From: Medicago truncatula
Taxonomy: Eukaryota; Streptophyta; Magnoliopsida; Fabales; Fabaceae
NCBI RefSeq assembly: GCF_003473485.1
Contig: NC_053043.1
Coordinates: 3,606,001 to 3,670,000 of the forward strand
DNA: 64,000 nt
Reading direction: 5' to 3'
Positions 21,674 through 33,538 of the stretch are shown one piece after another. Position numbers and translations under genes: made by a program. Under the pieces are notes generated by a model. That model was given only the letters and a program-made list of their open reading frames with translations, did no database searches and was not told the origin of the DNA. Each line of letters starts with the position of its first letter. The first letter of the stretch is position 1.

Positions 21674-23352
21674 TTACAAGTTTCCTTCCTTCTTCATCTT
21701 GACAATTTCTGCAGTTTTTCCGGTTTCGTCAATGTTATCTTCTTTCATGCGGTCCAAGACCCCATCCACTTCTTTATCAGCCCGTACATAAGCCTTGAGC
21801 AGGGAATGATACATGTGTCTATTCTTTTGGAATTTTTTCAATAACCTCACCAAAGCTTCTGCGTCTTCAACAGAAGCATTATCACCAATCCAACTATATA
21901 TACTAGAAATCACCCTGTGGTTTGGCTTCCGTTTTTTATTTTCCGGATACAAACAGACGGCAGTTTTCAAGCACTCCAATGCTTTCTCCATCTCACCTTT
22001 GAGCAAGTATCGATCTGCGACTAGAATCCAAGAGCTTGTATCAGTGTACTTTCTCTTCTTCCATATATCTTGAAGTATGGCTTCTGCTTTCTCGGGAAAA
22101 TCTTTTTCAGAGTACCCAACGACTACCACATTTGGAACTCCATAATCATAGCAGTTACCAGAGAATTCCCATTCCTTGAGTATTTTGTCAGCTTCATCAA
22201 ACTCCTCAAGCTTTACCAGCGATTCTAACATGGTTATAAAATCCCTGTTTAGGCACCTCTTGCAAGCACTTTTTTCCATATCCCATAGTCTTAGAACCTC
22301 ATTCTTTTTTCCAAGACGAGCGTAAAGAGAGATAAGATGGTTGTAACCCTCTCCATCTTTGTCATCCAGCCTCTTCTCACATTTCCTCAGAGCATCAATT
22401 GCCTCACTTGAAAGTTCTGCTTTTATATAGAAATTGGCCACGACAGAATACGTGTTCCAGTCCATCACAATGTGTGGTTGACTCTCCATCTCTTTCAATA
22501 TTGCGTTCATTCCATCAATGTCTGACCTCACACCATAAGAACCTATACAGATTCTGTAGCTAAAGTTGTCCGGCAAAACATGGTTTTCCTTCATCTCATT
22601 AAACACATCAGAAACTTTCTCATGCTGTCCTATATTTGTGTACAGACACATAATGTTATTATAAGTTAGAGACGACAAAGCAAACCCCAACTCCTTCATT
22701 TTCTTCAAATGGGATAGAGACTTATCGACTTGACGCTGACGTACATAGCAATTCAAAAGAGCACCGTGTGTCTTCTCATTTCTTTCTATATCCTTCAAGC
22801 TATTAAAATAGGTTTCTGCAGCATAAAAACCGTGAACCCTTCCAGTAAGATCCAAATGCACCGCGTGTTCAACTGGAGAAAATATGCACACACCAATCTT
22901 ATTCATCCACTCGGACACCTGCACCCATTATTAGGCAACAGAGTTTAAGACTAAAAAACCAAATCAGATTAGACCCTGTTTGGATAAATAAATAGCTTAA
23001 TTTGTAGCTTATAACATCAGCGCTTTTCAATTATCATATATAAGTGCTTATTAAACACAAATCAAAAGCTGCATTAAGCTAAAATATAGAATGAAGAGAA
23101 ATTGAAAACCTGGAGAGCTTGTGTGAATCTACTACGCTTGCGAAGATCACGAACAATGCGTTGAAGCTCACCAACACTGACCTTGTTACCCTTATAGACC
23201 CAATCATCGAGCTGAGGAGCAACGCTTGTGGTTTGATTTCCGAGTGGACTGATTACGGAGTAGAGACTCGGTTTCTTGGTCTTGCTGGTGTAGTATGATC
23301 TGTTTCTGCTTCCAATGTTGGTTGCAATGCTTCGAAGAAGCTTCCAATTCAT
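21674..23352 (-). CDS. P-class pentatricopeptide repeat protein, probably mitochondrial
   Basis: Two exons, 23110-23352 and 21674-22918 on the minus strand, join at CAG|GTTTTC...GCAG|GTGTCC in frame to 495 aa. The N-terminus (MNWKLLRSIATNIGSRNRSYY) is rich in Arg and Ser and lacks acids, like a mitochondrial presequence. From about residue 85 onward helical repeats follow, for example EKTHGALLNCYVRQRQVDKS, SLTYNNIMCLYTNIGQHEKV and DGEGYNHLISLYARLGKKNE. There is no E or DYW tail. The intron after codon 81 is typical of the At2g20710/At4g21705-like group. Function is RNA binding in an organelle by family; the target RNA is unknown. The 191-bp intron contains a MITE fragment with GTTTGGATAAATAAATAGC. 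Confidence 0.9.
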
Positions 23353-23499
23353 GGTTATGGCTACTGTAGCTAGCTAGGGTTTATCTTTCTACTCTCTTTC
23401 GGTGGTAACGATTCTCACAAAGAAATGGTGAAAAACAACACGTAATCGATTGACAAATTATTTCTGTTTTTGAAGGATTTCTGACATTGACATGTTTTT

Positions 23500-23940
23500 T
23501 TTCAATAAAAATATATTAAATTTTCCTTTTAGTCTCTTTAACTTTTTTTATTTTATTTTTAGTCTTTATAAAAATTTTAATCATGATTTTTTGTTCTTAT
23601 TTTTAAATCAACTCATGTATTTATTAATGAAATTATGCAGTAATATGTAAAATATTGTAAAAATTTCTCCGGAAAAAATTAGATTTTTTTAACAAAACAT
23701 GAATGAAATATGAATTTTTAACCACAAAACAAATAAAAATTCATATTTAATTTATGTTTTGTTAAAAAAAATTGAGAGGTTCTTATAATATTATAAATTT
23801 TTCTGCAAAATATTATTTAAAAATATGAATTTTACATACGAGTTTACTTAAAAGTTAAAGAAATTTTTCATAAAAACTAAAATAAAAAAGTTGGTATTTT
23901 TGTAGGGATTAAAAATATATTTAACCTTTTTAATTTTAAG
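23500..23940. mobile_element. Degraded TIR element of the GTCCCT-end type
   Basis: ATTAAATTTTCCTTTTAGTC on the left resembles the complement of the right end (GGTTAAATATATTTTTAATC). Both subterminal parts carry TTTTTTATTTTA.TTTTTAG. No target duplication survives. Confidence 0.4.
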
Positions 23941-24095
23941 GATTATTAGTCTATTTTGTATATTTGGAGGATTAAATTGAACTATAACCCTATAATTTTA
24001 ATGACCAAAATAATTATTTATTTATTTCAAAAATTGAGTACTACGAGTCTACCCTAAGTGGTTATTGTGTAAGCTATGTAAATATAATAAAATTT

Positions 24096-25197
24096 GGGTT
24101 AAATATGTTTGTAGTCCTTACATTTTGACGAACTTGAAAGAATAGTCTCTATATTTCAAAAAAAAAATCCCTACATTTTTCTCCCGTTAACAAAATTGAT
24201 CCCTGCCGTCTATTTTCCTCCTAGTCAGCAAACGGAATAGTCTTTGGGCATATTGTGTGGACCTCGTTAAATGACATGTATAGTCGCATGAACATTTTAA
24301 ATAATGTGGTTTGTCATGTGTCAAGTGACATGTCAATTTTATTATTTAAAAAATAAAAAGAAGAAAGTGATGAATATAGTCTTGAGTTCTTCTTCCATCC
24401 AAATATAAGTCCAGAAAACTAGAAAAAACAGAATCCATACGGAGTTGAATACAGTCACATGGTAGAAAAACAAAAAGCCTATACCCACTTAACAGCAACA
24501 ATTGATACCCTTTCCACCCTCAAAAAAACGTTTTCTTCAAAATAAATTTCTAGTCATCCATTTAATTAGATTAAATCTATTTTTTGGTTGTTGATTTTCT
24601 CAAATCTAAATCCAGAAATAAGAAACAAAACCTAGTAAATCATAAATCCTCAAACCCATAAAATCTAGAAGATGATGAAGAATATGAAGGAACCATCATC
24701 TCTTTAGCAGAGAAGATTTAGAACATGGAGCAAAATCAGAAGGAACCCTCAAACTCAATTTCGTGATCCCTCTGCCCAACTCTAATGACCCACAAAATCA
24801 GACTTTGAAAGATGAATCCTTGCGTATTAATGGTAAGAGAATAGGTTGTCGTTGGAATTAAATGTGGTGATGAATGTGGGTAGATGAGAGAAAAAATAGA
24901 TGCAAAATCCAGAAGGTGTTTGATTTGGGGATTTAGGGATTTCAATCCTCTTTCTAATGGGTTCGATATAATGGATCGGGTTGTGTTTTACCCATATTTT
25001 TTAGTCCGACCCTATTAATAAGTAAAAACAAAAAAAATGTCACATCACCAATCTGTTTGTTGACTGTGTAAAACTTAACGGTAGGGACTAATTTTGTAAA
25101 AGAAGGTAAAATGTAGAATTTTAAAAACATTTATTGAAATGTAGGGACTATTCTTCAAAGTCCGTCAAAATGTAAGAACCGAAAACATATTTAACCC
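24096..25197. mobile_element. MULE-like element with long TIRs, 1,102 bp
   Basis: The perfect 9-bp duplication ATAAAATTT flanks it (24087-24095 and 25198-25206). The termini GGGTTAAATATGTTTGTAGT and GGGTTAAATATGTTTTCGGT (complement of the right end) lead into CTTACATTTTGACG on both sides. The interior is noncoding, with ATC/CAA-rich sequence. A further one-sided relative starts near 25229. Confidence 0.85.
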
Positions 25198-25206
25198 ATA
25201 AAATTT

Positions 25207-25971
25207 TAATATAAGTTTAATTTCTATTAGGGTTAATTAAGTTTTTAGTCCTTGTAAATATTCACAATTTTGTTTTTAATTCTTACAAAATAAAATCACA
25301 TTTTTTAGTCTCTGTGACATTTTCCTTAAGTATTTCAGGAACTAAAAATGTTTATAGGATCATCTAATCTAACTTCTAACTTATTCCTAATCCTAATTAA
25401 CACTCCAATTAACCATGCCAACCCTAAACCTAATGGTTTTGGCTCCAAACATTTTTGACTGTTGATTTCAATCAAAACACATCTGCACACTTCTCAACCG
25501 TTGATCCCTAAGCATAATGGTTTGCACACATCAGAATACTCATTTCAAATTCAAAATACAGCCAATTATGTTTTTATTGTGGCCCACATCAATTTTAAAC
25601 AAAAACACGTTACTTTTAATGTCTTGCTTTGAAACTTACCAACATTTAACTCTCCTTCAGTTTCCAATGAATTTCCATATGCCTTGCTCTTAAATCCATA
25701 GTCATTCTTTTCCAAAGAATGTCGCTGCCAATAACCAATTGTATTCTTGACCAAAAAAAAAAAAAAAACCAATTGTATTTGGTTTCTTCCTTAGTACTTA
25801 GTACTGTAGCTCACTCATGAATTCAACTCTTTGTGCTCTTCATGATTAAAAGCAAAAACAAATCACATTCATATTTACTATATTGTTTCCAATTTTTCAT
25901 CGGTTTTCTTTCTCTACCAAGCTTCACACTTTCTGTTTGTGATATAAATTAAATTCTTCCTGGTTTTTTCT
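25207..25971. other. Intergenic, no firm gene
   Basis: Contains a solo terminus of the GGGTTAATTAAGTTTTTAGT type near 25229 and a retroinsertion scar at 25734-25779. TTCTTTCTCTACC and GATATAAATT near 25908-25948 may be promoter sequence for the doubtful small gene that follows. Confidence 0.4.
25734..25779 (+). repeat. Tail-only retroinsertion scar (about 22-nt insert)
   Basis: ACCAATTGTATT at 25734-25745 and 25768-25779 flanks CTTGACC followed by about 15 A. TTGACCAAAA resembles the tail of a plant LINE. Confidence 0.6.
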
Positions 25972-27052
25972 ATGTGGGGTTGGATGGAGCCCATAGGGAG
26001 GACTTTGACGGTGGTTGGGTTTATGCTGTGCATTCAAGGTATTTATAATGAGAATAATATTTTACGGTTTTTATTTCAGATTTTTTTGCATCTTCTATTC
26101 CTTTTCAATGGTTTTCCCTTTAATTTTATTTTTAATTTGTTTCCAACTGTTGTCTTTGATTTGTTGACCTGGAAAACAAACAAATTTTTGTCACAGTTTA
26201 TGGATTTATGTGGTTTTGATTGTGATTTTTTCATTCACATTTCATATATATATATATATATATTTTTTTTTTTTTACGATTTTTCTGGTTTTTTATGTTG
26301 AAATTCAGATTGGTACTCATTTGGTAAGTTGGTTTTGCAGGATATTTACTTGATATGATTTAAGTCCGTTCAATTTTGATAAGTTAATTTATCTTAACCA
26401 ATGGGTTCTGTTATCATGCTTTCTCAATTGTTTTCTTATTTGTGATGAAGATGATGAAGCCAAAACCAATGGGTTATTGATATTATGTTGTTTTTATATA
26501 ACTTTTCATGGTTTAGAAATTTGTTATTAGAGTCGATTGTTCATTGGAGTTCTCTTGACTTTTCATTGTTTGCTTCAGTAAGCACAGGTGAAGCAAAAAA
26601 TGCAACCAGCCTATTCAGTTTTTCCATAACATACATTAAATGTTGTAGTAGCTTGGTGTAGCTTGGTCTCTTTTGGTTTAGCCTCATTTGTATTTGCAGG
26701 TTCTGGTTGATAATTTAGTCTATGTATTTTCTTTATTTAGCTTGGTGTAGCTTGGTCATATTTAAATATTCATTAATCAGTTGTTGTATAATTTTGTTAT
26801 CCTATACATCACTTTACTGTAAATCTTTTGTTCAACATGTTTTTATCATTTTCTTCCCTTAACCTACATGTAAGCATCTACTTATTGTGTAATAGAAATT
26901 TTGTAAAGGGTAGCTTGATACATTTGGTGTTGATTTTCTTTTGCATTGGCAGGTTGTAATTCATGGTTTGGGTAGAAAGTTGAAAATTTCTGCACAGCCA
27001 CATGATTTAGCAAAGATGGTGAAGCGGTTAAGGTGGACCAAAGCAATTTAAT
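25972..27052 (+). CDS. Doubtful small membrane-protein gene, structure uncertain
   Basis: ATG at 25972 opens MWGWMEPIGRTLTVVGFMLC followed by IQ and a donor-like CAAG|GTATTT at 26038. Residues 9-22 could cross a membrane. Further down, 26955-27052 after TTGGCAG reads VVIHGLGRKLKISAQPHDLA and ends KMVKRLRWTKAI before a stop, with coding-like composition. The two pieces do not join in frame directly, so an intermediate exon or two separate short genes would be needed. I do not recognise the product. Confidence 0.25.
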
Positions 27053-27799
27053 TTTTTTGATTTATGGCTGAGAGCAACGGAAGATATAGGATGTGTTAGT
27101 GTGATGGCCAACACAAGCATCTTCATGTCAGATGGTTTAGTTGATTGGTTATCATCAAATGTTCTTAAAATCCAAAGAGTACTGTTAAAGTGCACAAACA
27201 CAGTTTCAATTAATCAAGCTAATTATTAACCTTATATTCTTTTTCTAACAATGGATAATAATGAAAGATTTTGTGGTATAGCTGCTAATTCATTTATCTC
27301 TTTGTTAATAGTTATCAATTACAGTATAATAACTTTTATCAAATTTTGATCCAAGCGAGTCATCCTTCTAAAATATCTTTGCCATATAATGATTAGCTTC
27401 AAACATAGAATGACCACCAAAAGATTTAATCAAATCTATTCATGAAAATTTTGTACATAGGGGTTATTTGACTAAGTTATTTTTTATATAATTTTGAAGG
27501 AACCAAACTGTGCTAATCTTATATATTATTAGACAAGTTATTTTTTGTTGGCAAAAATGCTTCAAATGTAGTGTATAAGGAGATGTTCCAAAATATGTGA
27601 CTCAACATTGTATGTCTTTAAATACTATTTATGTTTATTTATTTTATTATTTATGTAATGAATAATATTGGATTTTTTTTAGCTTCTCCATTTTTAATAT
27701 CCCAGGCGGTGGCACGGGTAATAGATCTAGTTGACTTAAACCTTTTCTATTAAGTCAGAGTATATGTTGAGTATTACCATAAATGTGTTTTTTTATTGA
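27053..27799. other. Intergenic, no gene seen
   Basis: AT-rich, possibly starting with a 3' UTR. No repeat with definable ends. Confidence 0.4.
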
Positions 27800-27808
27800 A
27801 AATTATAA

Positions 27809-28363
27809 GGCTTAAACACACTTTTTACCCCTTAAGTTTGCAAAAGTTGCAATTTTGACCTCTTAATAAAAAAAATGGCAAAAATGACCCCTAATGTTTA
27901 CCTCCTTTTATAAAATTCCAATTTTAACTAAGTCAATGCCTGCGTGGCAACTTTTTTGACTATATGACATGCCACGTATGTAATTAATAATTAAAAATAA
28001 ATAAAAATGTCACATAATCAATTAATCATTTTGAAAATTAAATAAATGAAAAAGAAAGTTAAAAACCCATAAAATTCATAAATCTTCATCTTCAACACAA
28101 GCCCTGCAAAATCATCTTCAACACCCACAAACTCATTTTCACATAAACCCAAAAAATCAAATCCAATTACACATTCTTTTCTAAAAAATTATCCAGTTGG
28201 CATCTTTGTGGGTTATGTGGCATGACACATGGGCTTGACTAAGTTAAAATTGAGGTTTTGCAAAAGGGGGCAAATATGAGGGGTCATTTTTGCTATTTTT
28301 TTTTAATATGGAACCAAAATTACTACTTTTGCAAACTTAGAGGGTAAATAATGCGTTTAAGCC
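27809..28363. mobile_element. MULE-like element with long TIRs, 555 bp
   Basis: The perfect 9-bp duplication AAATTATAA flanks it (27800-27808 and 28364-28372). The ends GGCTTAAACACACTTTTTAC and GGCTTAAACGCATTATTTAC (complement of the right end) continue into CCCTTAAGTTTGCAAAAGT and CCTCTAAGTTTGCAAAAGT, and inverted similarity reaches about 170 bp. Noncoding. Confidence 0.85.
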
Positions 28364-28578
28364 AAATTATAATGGTGTGTGTACAAGAGTGGTTGCCACT
28401 CAAAGATGTTTATGTATTTGATTAAGCACAAGTTTGAAATCATAGTGGTTATGTTTGAATTATAGTGATCCATCTTAATTATATGACATATTTAGTTTTT
28501 CCCAGATTTTTAGTGTGCTTCTATTCCCTTTTTTTAGTTTTATTTTAGAGATGATGGTGTATATATATTTTAGTTCTA

Positions 28579-28858
28579 TTCATTCCGTTCCAAATTGTAT
28601 GACGTTTTAGACATTTCACATATATTAAGAAATGTAATTAATATTGTGTGAAAAAAAGATATTATGAGTTGTTTTACAAAATTGTCCTTAATAAATAATA
28701 TAGGAAAGATAAATAAAAGACTTGAAAGAAGAGAGACTAATAAATAATTAAGGTTATAATAGGAAAAATAACATTAATGTTTCATTGGTATTGTAAATAA
28801 CATACAATTTAGGACAAATATTTTTTCTAAAGTGACATACAATTTGGGACGGAGGGAG
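28579..28858. mobile_element. Stowaway-type MITE, 280 bp
   Basis: The right end reads AATTTGGGACGGAGGGAG followed by TA; the left end TTCATTCCGTTCCAAATTG is its decayed inverse and follows TA. Internal CATACAATTT and ATTGTATGAC mirror each other. Confidence 0.75.
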
Positions 28859-28860
28859 TA

Positions 28861-29251
28861 TATATTTGTGGAATTCACTTTGTTGAATGTATAGATTCCC
28901 AGAAGGTTAAATTCAATTCGGTTGCTTTCTTTGCTGGAAAACAGGTGAGAGAGAGAGAGAGAATAAAGATGAGAAAGAGCAAAACAAGATAATATGTTTT
29001 GGTGTAGAGAGTACAACATAAAATCCATTAAATCTTCTTATCCAATGGTTCTCACCATTTGTCCAAAATGGACCATGCAGCCTAAACAGCACCTATCATT
29101 ATATGCTAGTAACTAGTATTAATTAAGTCTGATCCAAATAAAAAACATTGAATGGTAAATCATTGAAGTTACTCCTCTATGAGGTTAAAATAAGTTCCAT
29201 CGCAGGTGATTCAAAAGAAGCGTGGTGGATAATAAGAAAACAAAAGCAAAA
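28861..29251. promoter_or_regulatory. Upstream region of the isomerase gene
   Basis: The region between the Stowaway element and the start codon contains (GA)n near 28949-28962 and no clear TATA box. It presumably holds the promoter. Confidence 0.4.
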
Positions 29252-29971
29252 ATGTGCAGTCTTGAGAAGCGTGGCAACCTATGGATTCTAACAATCACCG
29301 GCGACGACCAAAACCGCCTCAATCCAAACCTAATTTCATCTCTCCTCTCAACTCTCACAACTCTCTCTTCTCAATCCACTCCCGGCTCCGTCCTCATCAC
29401 CACCGCCACCGGCACCCGTTTCTTCTCCAACGGCTTCGACTTACTCTGGGCCCGATCCGCCACCTCTCCATCCGCCGCAACCGAACGCCTTCATTCCATG
29501 GTCCAGTCCCTCAAACCTGTCGCCGCAGCTCTTATGTCTCTCCCCATGCCGACAATCGCCGCTATCAACGGCCACGCCTCCGCCGCCGGATTTTTGCTTG
29601 CGATCTGTCATGACTATGTTTTGATGAGGAGTGATCAAGGTGTGTTGTATATGCCAGAGGTGAACCTTGGATTGCCGTTGCCGGATTATTTTGCGGCTGT
29701 GTTTGGAGAGAAGATTAAGTCTCCGGTGGTGTTAAGGGATGTGTTGTTGGGTGGTGTGAAGATTAAGGGGAAAGAAGCTGTGAAATTGGGGATTGTTGAT
29801 TCTGCGCATGATAGTGTGGAGAGTACTGTTGAGGCTGCTTTGCGCTTGGGGGAAGAGTTTGCAAAGAGGAAGTGGGCTGGTGAAGTTTATGCTGAGATAA
29901 GGAAGAGTTTGTATCCTCAAGCTTGTTTGGTTTTGGGATTAACTCCGAAATCACTCGTATCGAAGATCTGA
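29252..29971 (+). CDS. ECI: Enoyl-CoA delta isomerase, peroxisomal type
   Basis: A single exon encodes 239 aa. The true ATG is 29252; the frame is open upstream without another ATG, and MCSLEKRGNLWILTITGD is the normal start of plant enoyl-CoA isomerases. The crotonase fold is visible: FFSNGFDL (57-64) and NGHASAAG (106-113) make the oxyanion hole, and Glu136 in MPEVNLGLPLP is the candidate catalytic acid/base. The family shifts cis-3 or trans-3 double bonds to trans-2 during beta-oxidation of unsaturated fatty acids. The C-terminus is SKI instead of the canonical SKL, a plausible weak PTS1. The first half is C-rich and the second half G-rich on the coding strand, switching near codon 113. 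Confidence 0.92.
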   Translation: MCSLEKRGNLWILTITGDDQNRLNPNLISSLLSTLTTLSSQSTPGSVLITTATGTRFFSNGFDLLWARSATSPSAATERLHSMVQSLKPVAAALMSLPMPTIAAINGHASAAGFLLAICHDYVLMRSDQGVLYMPEVNLGLPLPDYFAAVFGEKIKSPVVLRDVLLGGVKIKGKEAVKLGIVDSAHDSVESTVEAALRLGEEFAKRKWAGEVYAEIRKSLYPQACLVLGLTPKSLVSKI

Positions 29972-30395
29972 GTTTAATTGAACTGAATTTGATTATGTTT
30001 TAATGAATGTGAGCTTGCATTGTGTTAGTGCGTCTTTTGATTGACGATAAGTTTGACGAATCTTTGAAGTGTAGCCTAGCCTCTGTCAAAATGACAGTGA
30101 TACATCGTGATTCAGTCAAACTTATCAGCAATGCAAAGATGTACTTAGTGGATTGTTGGATGAAGCTGTTGAATAATTTATTTATGCAAATTATACCATG
30201 TGCATAGAGTCACATAAATATATCAAAGTTTCTTAGTATTGTTCTCATGATTCTTGCTCAAACTCTATTGCCAAAGTGGAAGCATCAACTTTTTCTACTA
30301 ATGAAATAAAGATAGTATACAATATACATTTTTATCGTTTAATATACACATCTCTTGCAAGTAGAAAACTTGAGAAACTTTTTCAACAACAATTT

Positions 30396-30776
30396 TCAGA
30401 GACTCACTAAACTAGGTGCCTCTTTAGAGGAAGAAGAATGCAAGAACTCGATGCAATCTTCTACAGCTTTAGCACGGTGTGAATCGGTGAGGTGATCTGA
30501 TAATGAATGAGACCTTACCGAAGTGGATGAAGAAACCTTCCTAGAGGATCTTCTTCTCAAAGAAACAGCTCTTATAGAACTTGCTACCTTTGCTCCAAGC
30601 CTTATTAAGAATCTAACAGGTGACATAATAGGGTCTCTGTGTAATCTGAAACTCCAGGTTCCGATTAGCCTCTTTCTGTTTCGTAATACTTTGATGCAGC
30701 CATGCTTTAGAAAAATGGCTGGTTTCTCATCAACATCATCAGGACTAAAACACAACCTTTTGCTTTTTCTCAACAT
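30396..30776 (-). CDS. Small basic plant protein, function unknown
   Basis: A single exon of 126 aa starting MLRKSKRLCFSPDDVDEKPA. It is rich in Arg, Lys and Ser (SLRRRSSRKVSSSTSVRS in the middle) and ends with RAKAVEDCIEFLHSSS. It has no signal peptide or membrane segment. It resembles small plant proteins labelled Josephin-like, although no Josephin catalytic triad is visible; that link is from memory and weak. It converges on the isomerase gene. The frame is open 14 codons upstream but without an ATG, so 30776 is the start. A (GA)n tract lies 70 bp upstream. Confidence 0.65.
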   Translation of the reverse strand: MLRKSKRLCFSPDDVDEKPAIFLKHGCIKVLRNRKRLIGTWSFRLHRDPIMSPVRFLIRLGAKVASSIRAVSLRRRSSRKVSSSTSVRSHSLSDHLTDSHRAKAVEDCIEFLHSSSSKEAPSLVSL

Positions 30777-30845
30777 CTGAATAACAAAATGAGACTTCCC
30801 AATTACACAAAAAGCCAATTAATTGTTTCAGTTTTCCTATATAGC

Positions 30846-30846
<1 letters not shown>

Positions 30847-30877
<31 letters not shown>
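30847..30877. repeat. (GA)n microsatellite
   Basis: About 15 GA units just upstream of the minus-strand small gene, probably in its leader or promoter. Confidence 0.9.
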
Positions 30878-30880
<3 letters not shown>

Positions 30881-31108
30881 CAGTCAGATGGGACTTTTGC
30901 GAAGGTTGGAAAATGAGTATATATAGTGAATATAGATGTATTAAGTTCAAGGAAAAATGCTAGCTAGGTACTGAAATACTGAAATGGAATGATGGTTTTG
31001 TAGAATCAAAGGTAAATCATTAAGAGAGTGATGTTTCAATAACATTTAAGGACTTAGGTGTATGAGAAGTACAAAAGGAAGCAACTTGATCAGAGAAGAA
31101 GCAAGCTT

Positions 31109-31363
31109 ATGTGCTTGAGACATGCACACATGGGTTTGTTGTGGAATGAGGTTTTACCATTAATGAGGGAGAGCCCTACCATGATCAAACAGATTTTAGA
31201 GGCAAAGTATGAAGTAAATGTAGAGCAGAAAATGTTAAGGGATCAAAAAGAGAAAAAAGGGGGTTTTGGTTTGGTCAAAAGGCTAAGGGGTGGAGCCCCG
31301 ATGACCAAAGAAGGAGACAAGAATGAAAATGAAAATTTTAAGGTTAATAAAAAGATGAAGTAA
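31109..31363 (+). CDS. Possible small lysine-rich protein, unrecognised
   Basis: ATG at 31109 opens 84 codons (MCLRHAHMGLLWNEVLPLMR at the start, FKVNKKMK at the end). Composition is coding-like (helix with heptad-like spacing, then KEKKGG and Lys/Glu/Asn). The frame is open further upstream without ATG. No family recognised, and no splice sites needed. It is divergent from the small gene at 30396-30776. It could be a transcribed noncoding exon. Confidence 0.25.
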   Translation: MCLRHAHMGLLWNEVLPLMRESPTMIKQILEAKYEVNVEQKMLRDQKEKKGGFGLVKRLRGGAPMTKEGDKNENENFKVNKKMK

Positions 31364-33354
31364 CAGATAGAGAGATACTCTTCTAATCAGCTTTTCTTTT
31401 GAGCTGGAATTGGAGGGCCTACACACGCTTTTTGGTTTCTCTTTGTCTATGGTTCTGTTTCTGAAATCTGAATTTAGATACCTCTGTGCCCTCTATGTTG
31501 TGCATTGTTTAGAGAAAGAAAAAGGGGGTGGAGGGAATAAGTTTGAATATTTTCAATGGGGTTGGCGTGAAAAGTAGGGAATCGATTAATCATATTTTTG
31601 TTGTTCCTTTTTCTATTGTTGCAGAGAAAAATGTGTCTCCATTATGGCTTCTCTGCAAATTTATTTCCCAAGTCATGCTTTTTGACCTGTGTTGGATTAG
31701 ATGCACTTATTTTCTTTCCTAGTACTATGTTTATTTGGTTTTGTCTTTACAAACATGTCAAATAAATGAAATAAAATGAATGGTGGGAAATTTTATGAAA
31801 TTGTATGATTAACATATTGTAATGTTGAGGATCAGAATGTTTAAACTTTTATATAATGACCTGTTGGCAACTATCAGTTTGATCTCCTGATTCCACGATC
31901 AGTACTGAAACCAAAAAATTTATTTTGGTAAGAGCTACGTTTGCATTCTTGAATAGGTTAGGTGTTTGGAAGTAATTTAATGTTGTTTTTTGTTTATGCC
32001 TGTTGATAAAACCTTTAGAATTGAACTAGTGTGTTTGGTAGTTTGCATTTAAATGCAACCACATACTATCCGTCATTTTTACAACTCTCTTTTGCAATTT
32101 TCACATATGTTAATTACGACCAGGGTTCAAATTTCACTTGAGAAAGATAGATGCTTAGATAGAACATCTGATGACCACTTTCAATGGAGTGTTCAAGTTC
32201 AAATAGGTCTAAATAAAATTGAACTTTTAAATTTTATTTTAATAAGAGGATTTCATTAACGAACTAGACAGGAAATGGAATAATCCCTACAATCCAACAA
32301 AAGCAAAGCATGTAAAAAAATTACAAAAAATATGAAATAAGACTTGAGAAAAAGGAGCTTCATGGCAATAAGTGGGTAATAGAAGTATTTCTATGAAGTA
32401 CAACTGCGAAAATAATAGAAGAATCAGTCTCAGATATCATGATTAAGTTGTATATTTTGAACAACGATAATGCTTATTGTTACAGATAGGAGGAACACGA
32501 AACACAAGAATGAATTAAGGTCCATCGATTTGAAAGCTTTACCCACCCTGATTTCCGTCAAAGAAAACGGAGATGATAGTTTTAAATTCTTTAAATCAGT
32601 CCACGTGCACATTCTTGCCTTTCGTTCAAAATTCCTTCCTACAATTTAGCAGTACTCTTTGAACAATTTTCATGGAAACAATTCTCATAGCGCGCACTAG
32701 AGCTCAAATATAAGCAGTTAAGGAATTGTTGGGAACTTGGGATCAAAGATATTAGTAAAATCCTTGGATGAAAGCTCCACGAGTCTCTTAGTAATCCTCC
32801 ACGACCTTTGCTTTATTGTGAGATCCATCAACATTACATTTATAAATTATTGGTTGTTTCTAAATGAAATAACTATTGATATGGTTGCATACTTGCATTA
32901 CTACATGCAATTAATTACGTCACTAGCAATTTAAATGTGTAGTGGGCCTATTTATCCATAAAAAGAAGTGTAGTGTGCCACTCAAGACACCTACAGAAAA
33001 AGTGACAATTCTTGTCTACTCTCTACCCCATAATAGAAGTGAAAGGGACTTTTTCTCTTTTCTACTAGTAGGGGCTCTCCTGCACAGAGAAAACTACTAT
33101 CAGGCTATCAGCCATATGCTGACAAGCAGTGAGTCAATATCACTCTCAAGAAAGTGCTCTTAATATCCATCCCAATGTGATATATTATCACTACTATTCA
33201 TTCCAATTGAATGATCCAATTAAAGATTACAAGTAGTGGCAGCATCCTAAATAGTATATCAACCATTTCATAAATCTAAAATGTATCAAGTCTACCGGGA
33301 GCATACAAAAATGGTTATGGTTTAATCTGTTCAATCGGGAACCACAGTTTAACC
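31364..33354. other. Intergenic, no gene seen
   Basis: Two kilobases of AT-rich DNA without conserved frames or element ends that I could match. Confidence 0.5.
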
Positions 33355-33470
33355 ATACAACAACAATAACAACAATCAAGTTGAATCCCACTAAGTAAGG
33401 GCGAAATCATAAAGATTCGACAAACTTTTACTTGATTGTCGAAGTATAACACAACCCTCTTTTTTCCTCA
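33355..33470 (-). mobile_element. RTE-type LINE 3' end fragment
   Basis: CAACAACAATAACAACAATC followed by AAGTTGAATCCCACTAAGTAAGG resembles the common plant RTE 3' terminus (microsatellite tail then CCCACTAAGTGGGGTCGGCT). The tail at the left shows minus orientation. Heavily diverged. Confidence 0.45.
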
Positions 33471-33538
33471 TTACAATTGAAACATCAATAAATAAATAAA
33501 GTTCCAAATAACACTGAATAAACAGTGGATATGCAAGA

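Noticed and set aside
29281-29638. Alternative frames inside the isomerase gene
   Set aside because: Shadows of the GC-rich first half of the true coding frame.
30523-30780. Plus-strand frame opposite the small basic protein
   Set aside because: It is the antisense shadow of the minus-strand frame, which has the better composition.
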